This document shows positions 50,801 through 62,347 of a stretch of DNA of 64,000 nucleotides, one piece after another. Position numbers and translations under genes: made by a program. Each line of letters starts with the position of its first letter. The stretch's first letter is position 1. Below the pieces are notes generated by a model. That model saw nothing but the letters and a program-made list of their open reading frames with translations, did not search any database and was not told the DNA's origin. Source of the stretch: Nemertoderma westbladi (taxonomy: Eukaryota > Xenacoelomorpha > Nemertodermatida > Nemertodermatidae); the NCBI GenBank assembly GCA_032718475.1, contig JAUCBJ010007696.1, positions 62,001 through 126,000 on the forward strand, given 5' to 3'.

Positions 50801-53800
50801 CTGATTGGTTTATTTATTCCAGTCCCCTACACTCCCGTTCTAATAGCGTAAACTGAACATTAATCTGATAGGTTTATTTATTCCAGTCCCCTACACTCCC
50901 GCTCTAATAGAGTAAACTGAACATTAATCTGATAGGTTTATTTATTCCAGTCACAGTCCCCTACACTCCCGTTCTAATAGAGTAAACTGAACATTAATCT
51001 GATTGGTTTATTTATTCCAGTCCCATACACTCCCGTTCTAATAGCGTAAACTGAACATTAATCTGATTGGTTTATTTATTCCAGTCACAGTCCCCTACAC
51101 TCCCGTTCTAATAGAGTAAACTGAACATTAATCTGATAGGTTTATTTATTCTAGTCCCCTACACTCCCGTTCTAATAGAGTAAACTGAACATTAATCTGA
51201 TTGGTTTATTTATTCCAGTCCCCTACACTCCCGTTCTAATAGAGTAAACTGAACATTAATCTGATTGGTTTATTTATTCCAGTCCCCTACACTCCCGTTG
51301 TAATAGAGTAAACTGAACATTAATCTGATAGGTTTATTTATTCCAGTCCCCTACACTCCCGTTCTAATAGCGTAAACTGAACATTAATCTGATTAGTTTA
51401 TTTATTCCAGTCACAGTTCCCTACACTCCCGTTCTAATAGAGTAAACTGAACATTAATCTGATTGGTTTATTTATTCCAGTCACAGTCCCCTACACTCCC
51501 GTTCTAATAGAGTAAACTGAACATTAATCTGATTGGTTTATTTATTCCAGTCCCCTACACTCCCGTTCTAATAGAGTAAACTGAACATTAATCTGATTGG
51601 TTTATTTATTCCAGTCCCCTTCACTCCCGCTCCAATAGAGCAAACTGAACATTAATCTGATTGGTTTATTTATTCCAGTCACAGTCCCCTACACTCCCGT
51701 TCTAATAGAGCAAACTGAACATTAATCTGATTGGTTTATTTATTCCAGTCCCCTACACCCCCGCTCCAATAGAGTAAACTGAACATTAATCTGATTGGTT
51801 TATTTATTCCAGTCCCCTACACTCCCGTTCTAATAGAGTAACCTGAACATTAATCTGAATGGTTTATTTGTTCCAGTCCCCTACACCCCCGCTCCAATAG
51901 AGTAAACTGAACATTAATCTGATTGGTTTATTTATTCCAGTCCCCTACACTCCCGTTCTAATAAGGTAAACTGAACATTAATCTGATTGGTTTATTTATT
52001 CCAGTCCCCTACACTCCCGTTCTAATAGAGTAAACTGAACATTAATCTGATTGGTTTATTTATTCCAGTCACAGTCCCCTACACTCCCGTTCTAATAGAG
52101 TAAACTGAACATTAATCTGATTGGTTTATTTATTCCAGTCCCCTACACTCCCGCTCTAATAGAGTAAACTGAACATTAATCTGATTAGTTTATTTATTCC
52201 AGTCACAGTTCCCTACACTCCCGCTCCAATAGAGCAAACTGAACATTAATCTGATTGGTTTATTTATTCCAGTCACCTACACTCCCGTTGTAATAGAGTA
52301 AACTGAACATTAATCTGATTAGTTTATTTATTCCAGTCACAGTTCCCTACACTCCCGCTCCAATAGAGCAAACTGAACATTAATCTGATTGGTTTATTTA
52401 TTCCAGTCACCTACACTCCCGTTGTAATAGAGTAAACTGAACATTAATCTGATTGGTTTATTTATTCCAGTCACAGTTCCTTACACTCCGCTCCAATAGA
52501 GCAAACTGAACATTAATCTGATTGGTTTATTTATTCCAGTCACAGTCCCCTACACTCCCGTTCTAATAGAGCAAACTGAACATTAATCTGATTGGTTTAT
52601 TTATTCCAGTCCCCTACACTCCCGTTCTAATAGAGTAAACTGAACATTAATCTGATTGGTTTATTTATTCCAGTCCCCTACACTCCCGTTCTAATAGAGT
52701 AAACTGAACATTAATCTGATTGGTTTATTTATTCCAGTCACAGTCCCCTGCACTCCCGTTCTAATAGAGTAAACTGAACATTAATCGGATGGGTTTATTT
52801 TTTCCAGTCACAGTTCCCTACACTCCCGTTCTAATAGAGTAAACTGAACATTAATCTGATTGGTTTATTTATTCCAGTCCCCTACACTCCCGTTCTAATA
52901 GAGTAAACTGAACATTAATCTGATAGGTTTATTTATTCCAGTCACAGTCCCCTACACTCCCGTTCTAATAGAGTAAACTGAACATTAATCTGATAGGTTT
53001 ATTTATTCCAGTCCCCTACACTCCCGCTCTAATAGAGTAAACTGAACATTAATCTGATTGGTTTATTTATTCCAGTCACAGTCCCCTACACTCCCGTTCT
53101 AATAGAGTAAACTGAACATTAATCTGATTGGTTTATTTATTCCAGTCACAGTCCCCTACACTCCCGCTCTAATAGAGTAAACTGAACATTAATCTGATTG
53201 GTTTATTTATTCCAGTCCCCTACACTCCCGTTCTAATAGAGTAAACTGAACATTAATCTGATTGGTTTATTTATTCCAGTCACAGTCCCCTACACTCCCG
53301 TTCTAATAGAGTAAACTGAACATTAATCTGATAGGTTTATTTATTCCAGTCACAGTCCCCTACACTCCCGCTCTAATAGAGCAAACTGAACATTAATCTG
53401 ATAGGTTTATTTATTCCAGTCACCTACACTCCCGTTCTAATAGAGTAAACTGAACATTAATCTGATAGGTTTATTTATTCCAGTCCCCTACACTCCCGTT
53501 CTAATAGAGTAAACTGAACATTAATCTGATTGGTTTATTTATTCCAGTCCCCTACACTCCCGTTCTAATAGAGTAAACTGAACATTAATCTGATAGGTTT
53601 ATTTATTCCAGTCACCTACACTCCCGTTCTAATAGAGTAAACTGAACATTAATCTGATAGGTTTATTTATTCCAGTCCCCTACACTCCCGTTCTAATAGA
53701 GTAAACTGAACATTAATCTGATTGGTTTATTTATTCCAGTCACAGTCCCCTACACTCCCGCTCTAATAGAGCAAACTGAACATTAATCTGATAGGTTTAT

Positions 53801-56800
53801 TTATTCCAGTCACCTACACTCCCGTTCTAATAGAGTAAACTGAACATTAATCTGATAGGTTTATTTATTCCAGTCCCCTACACTCCCGTTCTAATAGAGT
53901 AAACTGAACATTAATCTGATTGGTTTATTTATTCCAGTCACAGTCCCCTACACTCCCGTTCTAATAGAGTAAACTGAACATTAATCTGATAGGTTTATTT
54001 ATTCCAGTCACAGTCCCCTACACTCCCGCTCTAATAGAGCAAACTGAACATTAATCTGATAGGTTTATTTATTCCAGTCACAGTCCCCTACACTCCCGCT
54101 CTAATAGAGTAAACTGAACATTAATCTGATTGGTTTATTTATTCCAGTCCCCTACACTCCCGCTCTAATAGAGCAAACTGAACATTAATCTGATAGGTTT
54201 ATTTATTCCAGTCACCTACACTCCCGTTCTAATAGAGTAAACTGAACATTAATCTGATAGGTTTATTTATTCCAGTCCCCTACACTCCCGTTCTAATAGA
54301 GTAAACTGAACATTAATCTGATAGGTTTATTTATTCCAGTCACAGTCCCCTACACTCCCGCTCTAATAGAGCAAACTGAACATTAATCTGATAGGTTTAT
54401 TTATTCCAGTCACCTACACTCCCGTTCTAATAGAGTAAACTGAACATTAATCTGATAGGTTTATTTATTCCAGTCCCCTACACTCCCGTTCTAATAGAGT
54501 AAACTGAACATTAATCTGATAGGTTTATTTATTCCAGTCACAGTCCCCTACACTCCCGTTCTAATAGAGTAAACTGAACATTAATCTGATTGGTTTATTT
54601 ATTCCAGTCCCCTACACTCCCGTTCTAATAGAGTAAACTGAACATTAATCTGATAGGTTTATTTATTCCAGTCCCCTACACTCCCGCTCTAATAGAGTAA
54701 ACTGAACATTAATATGATAGGTTTATTTATTCCAGTCACAGTCCCCTACACTCCCGTTCTAATAGAGTAAACTGAACATTAATCTGATTGGTTTATTTAT
54801 TCCAGTCCCCTACACTCCCGTTCTAATAGAGTAAACTGAACATTAATCTGATAGGTTTATTTATTCCAGTCACAGTCCCCTACACTCCCGTTCTAATAGA
54901 GTAAACTGAACATTAATCTGATTGGTTCATTTATTCCAGTCCCATACACTCCCGCTCTAATAGAGTAAACTGAACATTAATCTGATTGGTTTATTTATTC
55001 CAGTCCCCTACACTCCCGTTCTAATAGAGTAAACTGAACATTAATCTGATTGGTTTATTTATTCCAGTCACAGTCCCATACACTCCCGTTCTAATAGAGT
55101 AAACTGAACATTAATCTGATTGGTTTATTTATTCCAGTCCCCTACACTCCCGTTCTAATAGAGTAAACTGAACATTAATCTGATTGGTTTATTTATTCCA
55201 GTCCCCTACACTCCCGCTCTAATAGAGTAAACTGAACATTAATCTGATTGGTTTATTTATTCCAGTCCCCTACACTCCCGTTCTAATAGAGTAAACTGAA
55301 CATTAATCTGATTGGTTTATTTATTCCAGTAACCTACACTCCCGTTCTAATAGAGTAAACTGAACATTAATCTGATTGGTTTATTTATTCCAGTCCCCTA
55401 CACTCACGTTCTAATAGAGTAAACTGAACATTAATCTGATTGGTTTATTTATTCCAGTCACAGTCCCCTGCACTCCCGTTCTAATAGAGTAAACTGAACA
55501 TTAATCGGATGGGTTTATTTTTTCCAGTCCCCTACACTCCCGTTCTAATAGAGTAAACTGAACATTAATCTGATTGGTTTATTTATTCCAGTCACAGTCC
55601 CCTGCACTCCCGTTCTAATAGAGTAAACTGAACATTAATCTGATTGGTTTATTTATTCCAGTCACAGTCCCCTGCACTCCCGTTCTAATAGAGTAAACTG
55701 AACATTAATCTGATTGGTTTATTTATTCCAGTCCCCTACACTCCCGCTCTAATAGAGTAAACTGAACATTAATCTGATTGGTTTATTTATTCCAGTCACA
55801 GTCCCCTGCACTCCCGTTCTAATAGAGTAAACTGAACATTAATCTGATTGGTTTATTTATTCCAGTCCCCTACACTCCCGCTCTAATAGAGTAAACTGAA
55901 CATTAATCTGATTGGTTTATTTATTCCAGTCCCCTACACTCCCGCTCTAATAGAGTAAACTGAACATTAATCTGATTGGTTCATTTATTCCAGTCACCTA
56001 CACTCCCGTTCTAATAGAGTAAACTGAACATTAATCTAATTGGTTTATTTATTCCAGTCCCCTACACTCCCGTTCTAATAGAGTAAACTGAACATTAATC
56101 TGATTGGTTTATTTATTCCAGTCCCCTACACTCCCGCTCTAATAGAGTAAACTGAACATTAATCTGATAGGTTCATTTATTCCAGTCACAGTCCCCTAAA
56201 CTCCCGTTCTAATAGAGTAAACTGAACATTAATCTGATTAGTTTATTTATTCCAGTCACAGTTCCCTACACTCCCGCTCCAATAGAGCAAACTGAACATT
56301 AATCTGATTGGTTTATTTATTCCAGTCACCTACACTCCCGTTGTAATAGAGTAAACTGAACATTAATCTGATTGGTTTATTTATTCCAGTCACAGTTCCC
56401 TACACTCCCGCTCCAATAGAGCAAACTGAACATTAATCTGATTGGTTTATTTATTCCAGTCACCTACACTCCCGTTGTAATAGAGTAAACTGAACATTAA
56501 TCTGATTGGTTTATTTATTCCAGTCACAGTCCCCTACACTCCCGTTCTAATAGAGCAAACTGAACATTAATCTGATTGGTTTATTTATTCCAGTCACCTA
56601 CACTCCCGCTCTAATAGAGTAAACTGAACATTAATCTGATTGGTTTATTTATTCCAGTCACAGTCCCCTACACTTCCGTTCTAATAGAGTAAACTGAACA
56701 TTAATCTGATTGGTTTATTTATTCCAGTCCCCTACACTCCCGTTGTAATAGAGTAAACTGAACATTAATCTGATTGGTTTATTTATTCCAGTCCCCTACA

Positions 56801-58421
56801 CTCCCGTTCTAATAGCGTAAACTGAACATTAATCTGATAGGTTTATTTATTCCAGTCCCCTACACTCCTGTTCTAATAGAGTAACCTGAACATTAATCTG
56901 ATTGGTTTATTTATTCCAGTCCCCTACACTCCCGCTCTAATAGAGTAAACTGAACATTAATCTGATTGGTTTATTTATTCCAGTCACAGTCCCCTACACT
57001 CCCGCTCTAATAGAGTAAACAGAACATTAATCTGATTGGTTTATTTATTCCAGTCCCCTACACTCCCGCTCTAATAGAGTAAACTGAACATTAATCTGAT
57101 TGGTTTATTTATTCCAGTCACAGTCCCCTACACTCCCGTTCTAATAGAGTAAACTGAACATTAATCTGATTGGTTTATTTATTCCAGTCCCCTACACTCC
57201 CGCTCTAATAGAGTAAACTGAACATTAATCTGATTGGTTTATTTATTCCAGTCCCCTACACTCCCGTTCTAATAGAGTAAACTGAACATTAATCTGATTG
57301 GTTTATTTATTCCAGTCACCTACACTCCCGCTCTAATAGAGTAAACTGAACATTAATCTGATTGGTTTATTTATTCCAGTCACAGTCCCCTACACTCCCG
57401 CTCTAATAGAGCAAACTGAACATTAATCTGATAGGTTTATTTATTCCAGTCACCTACACTCCCACTCTAATAGAGTAAACTGAACATTAATCTGATAGGT
57501 TTATTTATTCCAGTCACCTACACTCCCGCTCTAATAGAGCAAACTGAACATTAATCTGATAGGTTTATTTATTCCAGTCACCTACACTCCCGCTCTAATA
57601 GAGTAAACTGAACATTAATCTCATTGGTTTATTTATTCCAGTCCCCTACACTCCCGTTCTAATAGAGTAAACTGAACATTAATCTGATTGGTTTATTTAT
57701 TCCAGTCCCCTACACTCCCGCTCTAATAGAGTAAACCGAACATTAATCTGATAGGTTTATTTATTCCAGTCACCTACACTCCCGCTCTAATAGAGTAAAC
57801 TGAACATTAATCTCATTGGTTTATTTATTCCAGTCCCCTACACTCCCGTTCTAATAGAGTAAACTGAACATTAATCTGATTGGTTTATTTATTCCAGTCA
57901 CCTACACTCCCGCTCTAATAGAGTAAACTGAACATTAATCTCATTGGTTTATTTATTCCAGTCCCCTACACTCCCGTTCTAATAGAGTAAACTGAACATT
58001 AATCTGATTGGTTTATTTATTCCAGTCCCCTACACTCCCGCTCTAATAGAGTAAACTGAACATTAATCTCATTGGTTTATTTATTCCAGTCCCCTACACT
58101 CCCGTTCTAATAGAGTAAACTGAACATTAATCTGATTGGTTTATTTATTCCAGTCCCCTACACTCCCGCTCTAATAGAGTAAACTGAACATTAATCTGAT
58201 AGGTTTATTTATTCCAGTCACAGTCCCCTACACTCCCGCTCTAATAGAGCAAACTGAACATTAATCTGATTGGTTTATTTATTCCAGTCACAGTCCCCTA
58301 CACTCCCGTTCTAATAGAGTAAACTGAACATTAATCTGATTGGTTTATTTATTCCAGTCACCTACACTCCCGTTCTAATAGAGTAAACTGAACATTAATC
58401 TGATTGGTTTATTTATTCCAG
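29885..58421 (+). repeat. 28.5-kb satellite of splice-acceptor-bearing monomers
   Basis: An uninterrupted tandem array of monomers of 70 bp (with tcacag) or 64 bp (without), about 430 copies estimated from length. Each monomer contains, in order, taatagagtaaactgaac, attaatctgattgg, a T-rich tract, ATTCCAG, optional tcacag, then tcccctacactcccgttc. The last monomer runs into the coding exon at 58422: the tract from ATTCCAG through cactcccgttc is the acceptor and first 24 bp of that exon, apart from cgc versus cac. Common variants are cgct/cgtt, gattgg/gatagg, gtcccata and aaacagaac. They recur in blocks, so longer segments were also copied (for example the rare cccctaaactcccg at 33608 and 35783). 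No spacer or gene interrupts it. Confidence 0.97.
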
Positions 58422-58494
58422 TCGCAGTCCCCTACACTCCCGTTCGCGATCTATAAGTCCTCGCGGTCGATACAACCGGAACGGCTATGATTAA
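58422..58494 (+). CDS. SRSF4/5/6-like: SR splicing factor terminal exon (end of RS domain, stop)
   Basis: The acceptor ttatttattccag ends at 58421 and is itself the end of the last satellite monomer. In the phase left by exon 5 (AG plus T) the exon reads SRSPLHSRSRSISPRGRYNR and then NGYD, stopping at TAA 58492-58494. This completes a short RS tail of roughly 38 residues, much shorter than vertebrate SRSF4/6 tails. A second in-frame AG six bases downstream (tcgcag) could act as a NAGNAG-like alternative acceptor. The first 24 bp, 58422-58445, are the exonic part of the satellite monomer; after 58445 the sequence is single-copy. Phase, RS content and stop all agree, so this is the true end unless further 3' splicing exists. 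Confidence 0.88.
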
Positions 58495-58632
58495 TTCGCA
58501 ATGTTGTTACCATAGGCACCTTGATAGCAACGAACTATGGTGAAACTCTTTACATGGATGGACAGTTTGAATGTTGAATATCATAAAACTCGTCAAAGTT
58601 ACTGACATAATAACTAAGACTACAATATTAAA
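58495..58632 (+). other. Probable 3' UTR with ATTAAA signal
   Basis: AT-rich single-copy sequence after the TAA stop. The first plausible polyadenylation signal is the common variant ATTAAA at 58627-58632. No canonical AATAAA is seen close by, so the cleavage site is a guess. Confidence 0.4.
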
Positions 58633-59143
58633 TCACTTTACATAGACTCTATAACACACCATGGTAACAATTGTGTGTTGTGTAGTGTATAGTGTAGGTG
58701 TAAACATGCCAACCGCAATAAGCTTTCTTTGAGAAAAAAATTCAACTCTGCCTACTATTAATAGATTTACTTGTATCTTCCCTGTGTAACTTTGTTTTCT
58801 CATACTGGTTTTGATTATTTTTGTTACAAGTTTAAAAATAGTATGAACCGAACCGCAATTCAATTTCATTTCATTTTAACATTGTACTTATGGATTGTAA
58901 GCCGGATGTGTTTGGGAGAGGTTTAATATTGAACTCCCTCCCGGGGTCACGGGACTTCCCAAATATAACATGCGCTTATTCATAAAAGAGACAGATTTGT
59001 CTGGACCGTCAGCTAATACTACTGTTACTGTATAATCGTTTTTTTCTTTCTGAAATCTAGGCGTACTGGTACTATCAACACATTAGCCACATCTACAATG
59101 TCTACACCGGTACTACCTGGGAGCAAGGGAAGTTTGATTTAAG
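58633..59143. other. Single-copy flank downstream of the gene
   Basis: AT-rich, no coding or repeat signal. The reverse 78-residue frame at 58633-58869 shows no family motif. Confidence 0.4.
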
Positions 59144-59440
59144 ACGTTGCGTTCCCCGCGTTCCCTATCACGTTCCCCGCGTTCCCTATCACGTTCCCCG
59201 CTTTCCTTATTATTACGTTTCCAACATTCCCCGTCACGTTCCCCGCGTTCCCTATCACGTTCCCCGCGTTTCCTATCACGTTCCCCGCTTTCCTTATTAT
59301 TACGTTGCCAACATTCCCCGTCACGTTCCCCGCTTTCCTTATTACGTTCCCAACATTCCCCGTCACGTTCCGTCCCCCGCGTTCCCCGCATTCCTTATTA
59401 CATTCCCACCATTCCATTCCCAGTATTACATTCCCTATAA
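59144..59440. repeat. CGTTCCC-type minisatellite
   Basis: About 15 imperfect units of roughly 18-21 bp built from acgttccccgcgttccctat, acgttccccgctttccttat and acgttccaacattccccgtc. All three frames on both strands stay open over parts of it and give low-complexity SPRS/RGERD/GNV peptides, typical of a repeat rather than a gene. Confidence 0.88.
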
Positions 59441-60262
59441 CGGGGGACTGATTCGTTCCTCGCTTCCACTTGCCGCTTCGCCCACTCGCCACCATTGAGT
59501 TACACTAAACCCTATTCATATCTTCGTGTTTTTCGATCGATACTTGTTTGGTGATGTTAAGCAGATTCGTACTAAACAATGCTGATTTATAGCCAACTAA
59601 CTGTATTACCACACAGCTCTGTATCAATCGATGTTGTTGTCAATTCTCGGAAGTTGAATACTCTACCACCTACAGAGTTCTATGTTCTTAGAAACAACGG
59701 ACAATCCTTACTGAAATGCTTATGTAGTATCATCTACTGTAAGTAGAGAATTATTGCATAGTTTGTCGGCCTTTATAATAATAGTCGCGCATGTTGGTTC
59801 ACATAATATAGCTCCGAGTGATACATTATTACGAAGCGGGAACTGCAATTATGCATTTCTCGAGTTGTTATTTGAATAGTTTTTTTTTCAGCCAACGTAA
59901 TTTCCATTACCGGTATTATTTTCTAGAATTGTCTTAATTACCGGTATCTTCTGTTATAATACTACTACAACTACTATCATTGGTCTGTTGCATTGCAGCT
60001 GCACATTGAGATGCTATGATAGCGTAACAAAAAATTTGTGCCACCTCCATATAATTTACAATTGGCCCGATGTGATGCAGCGTGCATTAAGAATGCCATG
60101 CCGGTTTTTAGACAAAATTTCTGAAATGAAAATTCTTATAAAATGTATAAATTCATTATTGATATATTCCGCTGTCCCGCAAACTCCCGCCCCGATGTGT
60201 GTAAGCATGTTTGTTAAAAACACCAATCAATATATTTGGTATTGACCAACATAACATATAGT
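59441..60262. other. Unassigned AT-rich sequence
   Basis: No gene or clear repeat. An 85-residue forward frame at 59988-60245 has no recognisable domain. Confidence 0.4.
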
Positions 60263-60534
60263 ATTACTACTAGGGATGTCCCGGAATTCCGTTCCGGCCG
60301 GAATTCCGGCGGTTTTTGCCCGATTCCGGTTCCAGCCGGAGTTGCCAGAATGGAGTCAATTCCGTCCGGAATTTTACCGGAATTACCAGGTTCCTAACTA
60401 GTTTAGTAATTTCAATTAGTTTGTTAAATTATTATCAACATTTATATATTTTTTAAACTTTATTACCAATTAGTTTACTTGTAAAAAAGTATTGAGCTAT
60501 AGTATTAGAGCTAACATTGGAGGATGCAAGGCAT

Positions 60535-60672
60535 AGATGCCTCCTGCTGGTTAGCCCCTTCAAACCATTCGTGCCGAATCGAAAACTGCCTTGGCCCACA
60601 TGCTGGGATCGAATCCACGACATCCACAGAGATGGGAATTCAATGCAACCACTACACCAAAGTGGAAACTAA
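60535..60672 (-). mobile_element. tRNA-derived SINE
   Basis: On the minus strand, a tRNA-like head reads TTTGGTGTAGTGGTTGCA (A-box-like, about 60661-60644) and GGATTCGATCCC (B-box-like, about 60615-60604), spaced as in a tRNA promoter. The tail passes through GGCACGAATGG to a GCATCTATGCC hairpin. There is no intact acceptor stem, so this is a SINE and not a tRNA gene. It is nested in the hAT-like element. Confidence 0.65.
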
Positions 60673-60865
60673 CTAACCTATATAACGAGGGAAAATTCAC
60701 AGCCACCCTGATTTTTAAAGTGAATGCAGTCTTGATGGGTATGTAACACATTTCCAAAAAACATATGTCATTATCATTAAAACATTATCCACCATCTGTT
60801 ACACCACCTGCTGTAGTGTTCATATACAATTCACAATAACTCGTGAGTCGTATGCCAAAAGATTA

Positions 60866-60968
60866 TTTTACATTATTTAACATTGATTTTACATTATTTT
60901 ACATTGATTTTACATTATTTTACATTGATTTTACATTATTTTACATCGATTTTACATTATTTTACTTT
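60866..60968. repeat. 21-22-bp tandem repeat
   Basis: About five units of acattattttacattgattt, with one unit carrying atcgatttt. Confidence 0.85.
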
Positions 60969-61020
60969 GACTGATTTATTAAATAATGTGATAATATTAT
61001 GATTGGTATTGTCCAACATA

Positions 61021-61070
61021 ATAATAAGATTACCCCAAAAGATTTGCAGCTTATTACCAAGGAGGTCCTT
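61021..61070. repeat. Local duplicated motif, partner at 61822-61868
   Basis: attaccccaaaagatttgca, then gcttatt and ggtcctt, recurs in diverged form immediately outside the hAT-like right end (attacccccaaagctttgca). One copy is inside the element and one outside, hinting at a nested or rearranged insertion history. Confidence 0.5.
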
Positions 61071-61868
61071 CATGTTACTTGGTTACAAATACAATATTAC
61101 ATAAATACACTGAGCTAATCTAAAATTAATATAAAACGTTTACACTAAGTACAGGTCCTGCTAGTAGTTGTTATGTAGTTCAGTCCTGCGCCGTAGGTGC
61201 TGCATAAGTGCATAATACAGTAGTTTTATTTATATTTACAGCAAAGCTATTTCTTACCATAAATCGATTTATTCTCAGCAAAAAATAAACTGTATGTAAC
61301 ATGTAATATTGACACTCGTTTATTGTTTTGGTTCGAATAACATGTCACTGTAACCTGCTTCTTTCCCTTAACGGCACCAGGATATTGCATTAAAGGACGT
61401 AATGACGCGAAACCCCAGGTTCTTGGTTAACGTAGATTTTTAGGGAAAACTTTTTTAGGGAAACTAAATGCTAAAAACCTAACTTTTGGCCAAGGTTATA
61501 TATTAAATAAAAATAATTATATTGAATTCCTTGTCGTTTAAGGCCGAAGTATCATCCCGTCCCCATAATAGTCCATAACGGCCCAGGCCACTCTCCACTC
61601 CACCCACCAAAACTCCCCGGGAGGTGCTGATTGATCTCATTAGTAAACTTGGCTTTAGAAATTAAAAAAAATCACTTATATCACAAAAAATTATTAAAGT
61701 TTCATAGGTCATTTTGTGTATTTCACTAATTATAGAAAATGCCGGTTCCGGCCGGAATATTCCGGTATGTTGAATTCCGGTTCCGGTCGGAATCAAAATA
61801 TCGATTCCGGGACATCCCTAATTATTACCCCCAAAGCTTTGCAGCTTATTTCTAATTGGGTCCTTAGA

Positions 61869-61985
61869 AAGGGGGGGGGGGGGGGGGTACTTGAAAACGT
61901 TTAGCACGATCTATCTTACTTCTCGAGAGATGGCTGTCTGTCCGTCTGTCTGTCTGTCTGTCCGTCAGTATGTCTGTCCGTCAAT
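61869..61985. repeat. Poly-G run and TGTC microsatellite
   Basis: A G run of about 18 at 61870-61887, then tetranucleotide repeats of tgtctgtc with tccg variants at about 61931-61985. Confidence 0.85.
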
Positions 61986-62009
61986 AAAAATCATACTATC
62001 TGTCTAAAA

Positions 62010-62345
62010 AATTCCGTATATGGGTTTTCGGGGTCGGTGACTTCATTTCTGATGTCATTATTCAAATTTGGCCTCGTCTTTTCTGTCTGTATTCCTGTCC
62101 GTCAAATATAACCGACAGCCAAACAGACAATTTGAAAGACATCAAATGTTAAAACTGACTCTCGAAGTGAATTCTGCGACCAGGGAAACCCATATAACTA
62201 AACTTTTAGCCAGATGGTGTGACCATTTCTTATTTTGACGGACAGATTGTCGGATTGTCAGATAGACCGACAAACAGACTAACTAGATATCATTAAAAGT
62301 GAAATCTGAAACCAGAAATGAAATCAGCGACCTGGAAAACCCCCA
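62010..62345. repeat. Imperfect inverted repeat
   Basis: tatgggttttcggggtcggt and gacttcatttctg (from about 62019) are mirrored by cagaaatgaaatcagcgacc then tggaaaacccccata (to about 62347). A third partial copy, gcgaccagggaaacccatat, is at about 62177. Probably a fold-back of one dispersed repeat. Confidence 0.6.
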
Positions 62346-62347
62346 TA

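Larger units (their letters stand above)
60271..61820. mobile_element. hAT-like non-autonomous element
   Basis: Termini are TAGGGATGTCCCGGAATT and its inverted partner ATTCCGGGACATCCCTA, followed inward by GGAATTCCGG-rich sub-terminal repeats on both sides (60282-60390 and 61740-61810). Flanks attactac (60263-60270) and attattac (61821-61828) form an 8-bp target duplication with one mismatch, the size typical of hAT. The 1550-bp interior has no transposase but includes a SINE and a tandem repeat. Confidence 0.78.

Noticed and set aside
29885-58421. CRISPR-like array
   Set aside because: There are no unique spacers: the whole 64/70-bp monomer repeats, and the setting is a eukaryotic intron.
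59113-59495. RS-like or RGERD-rich protein genes
   Set aside because: Frames on both strands are open because the sequence is a short-period minisatellite.
60600-60665. Functional tRNA gene on the minus strand
   Set aside because: A and B boxes are recognisable but there is no closed acceptor stem or proper anticodon arm. The tail and context are those of a SINE.
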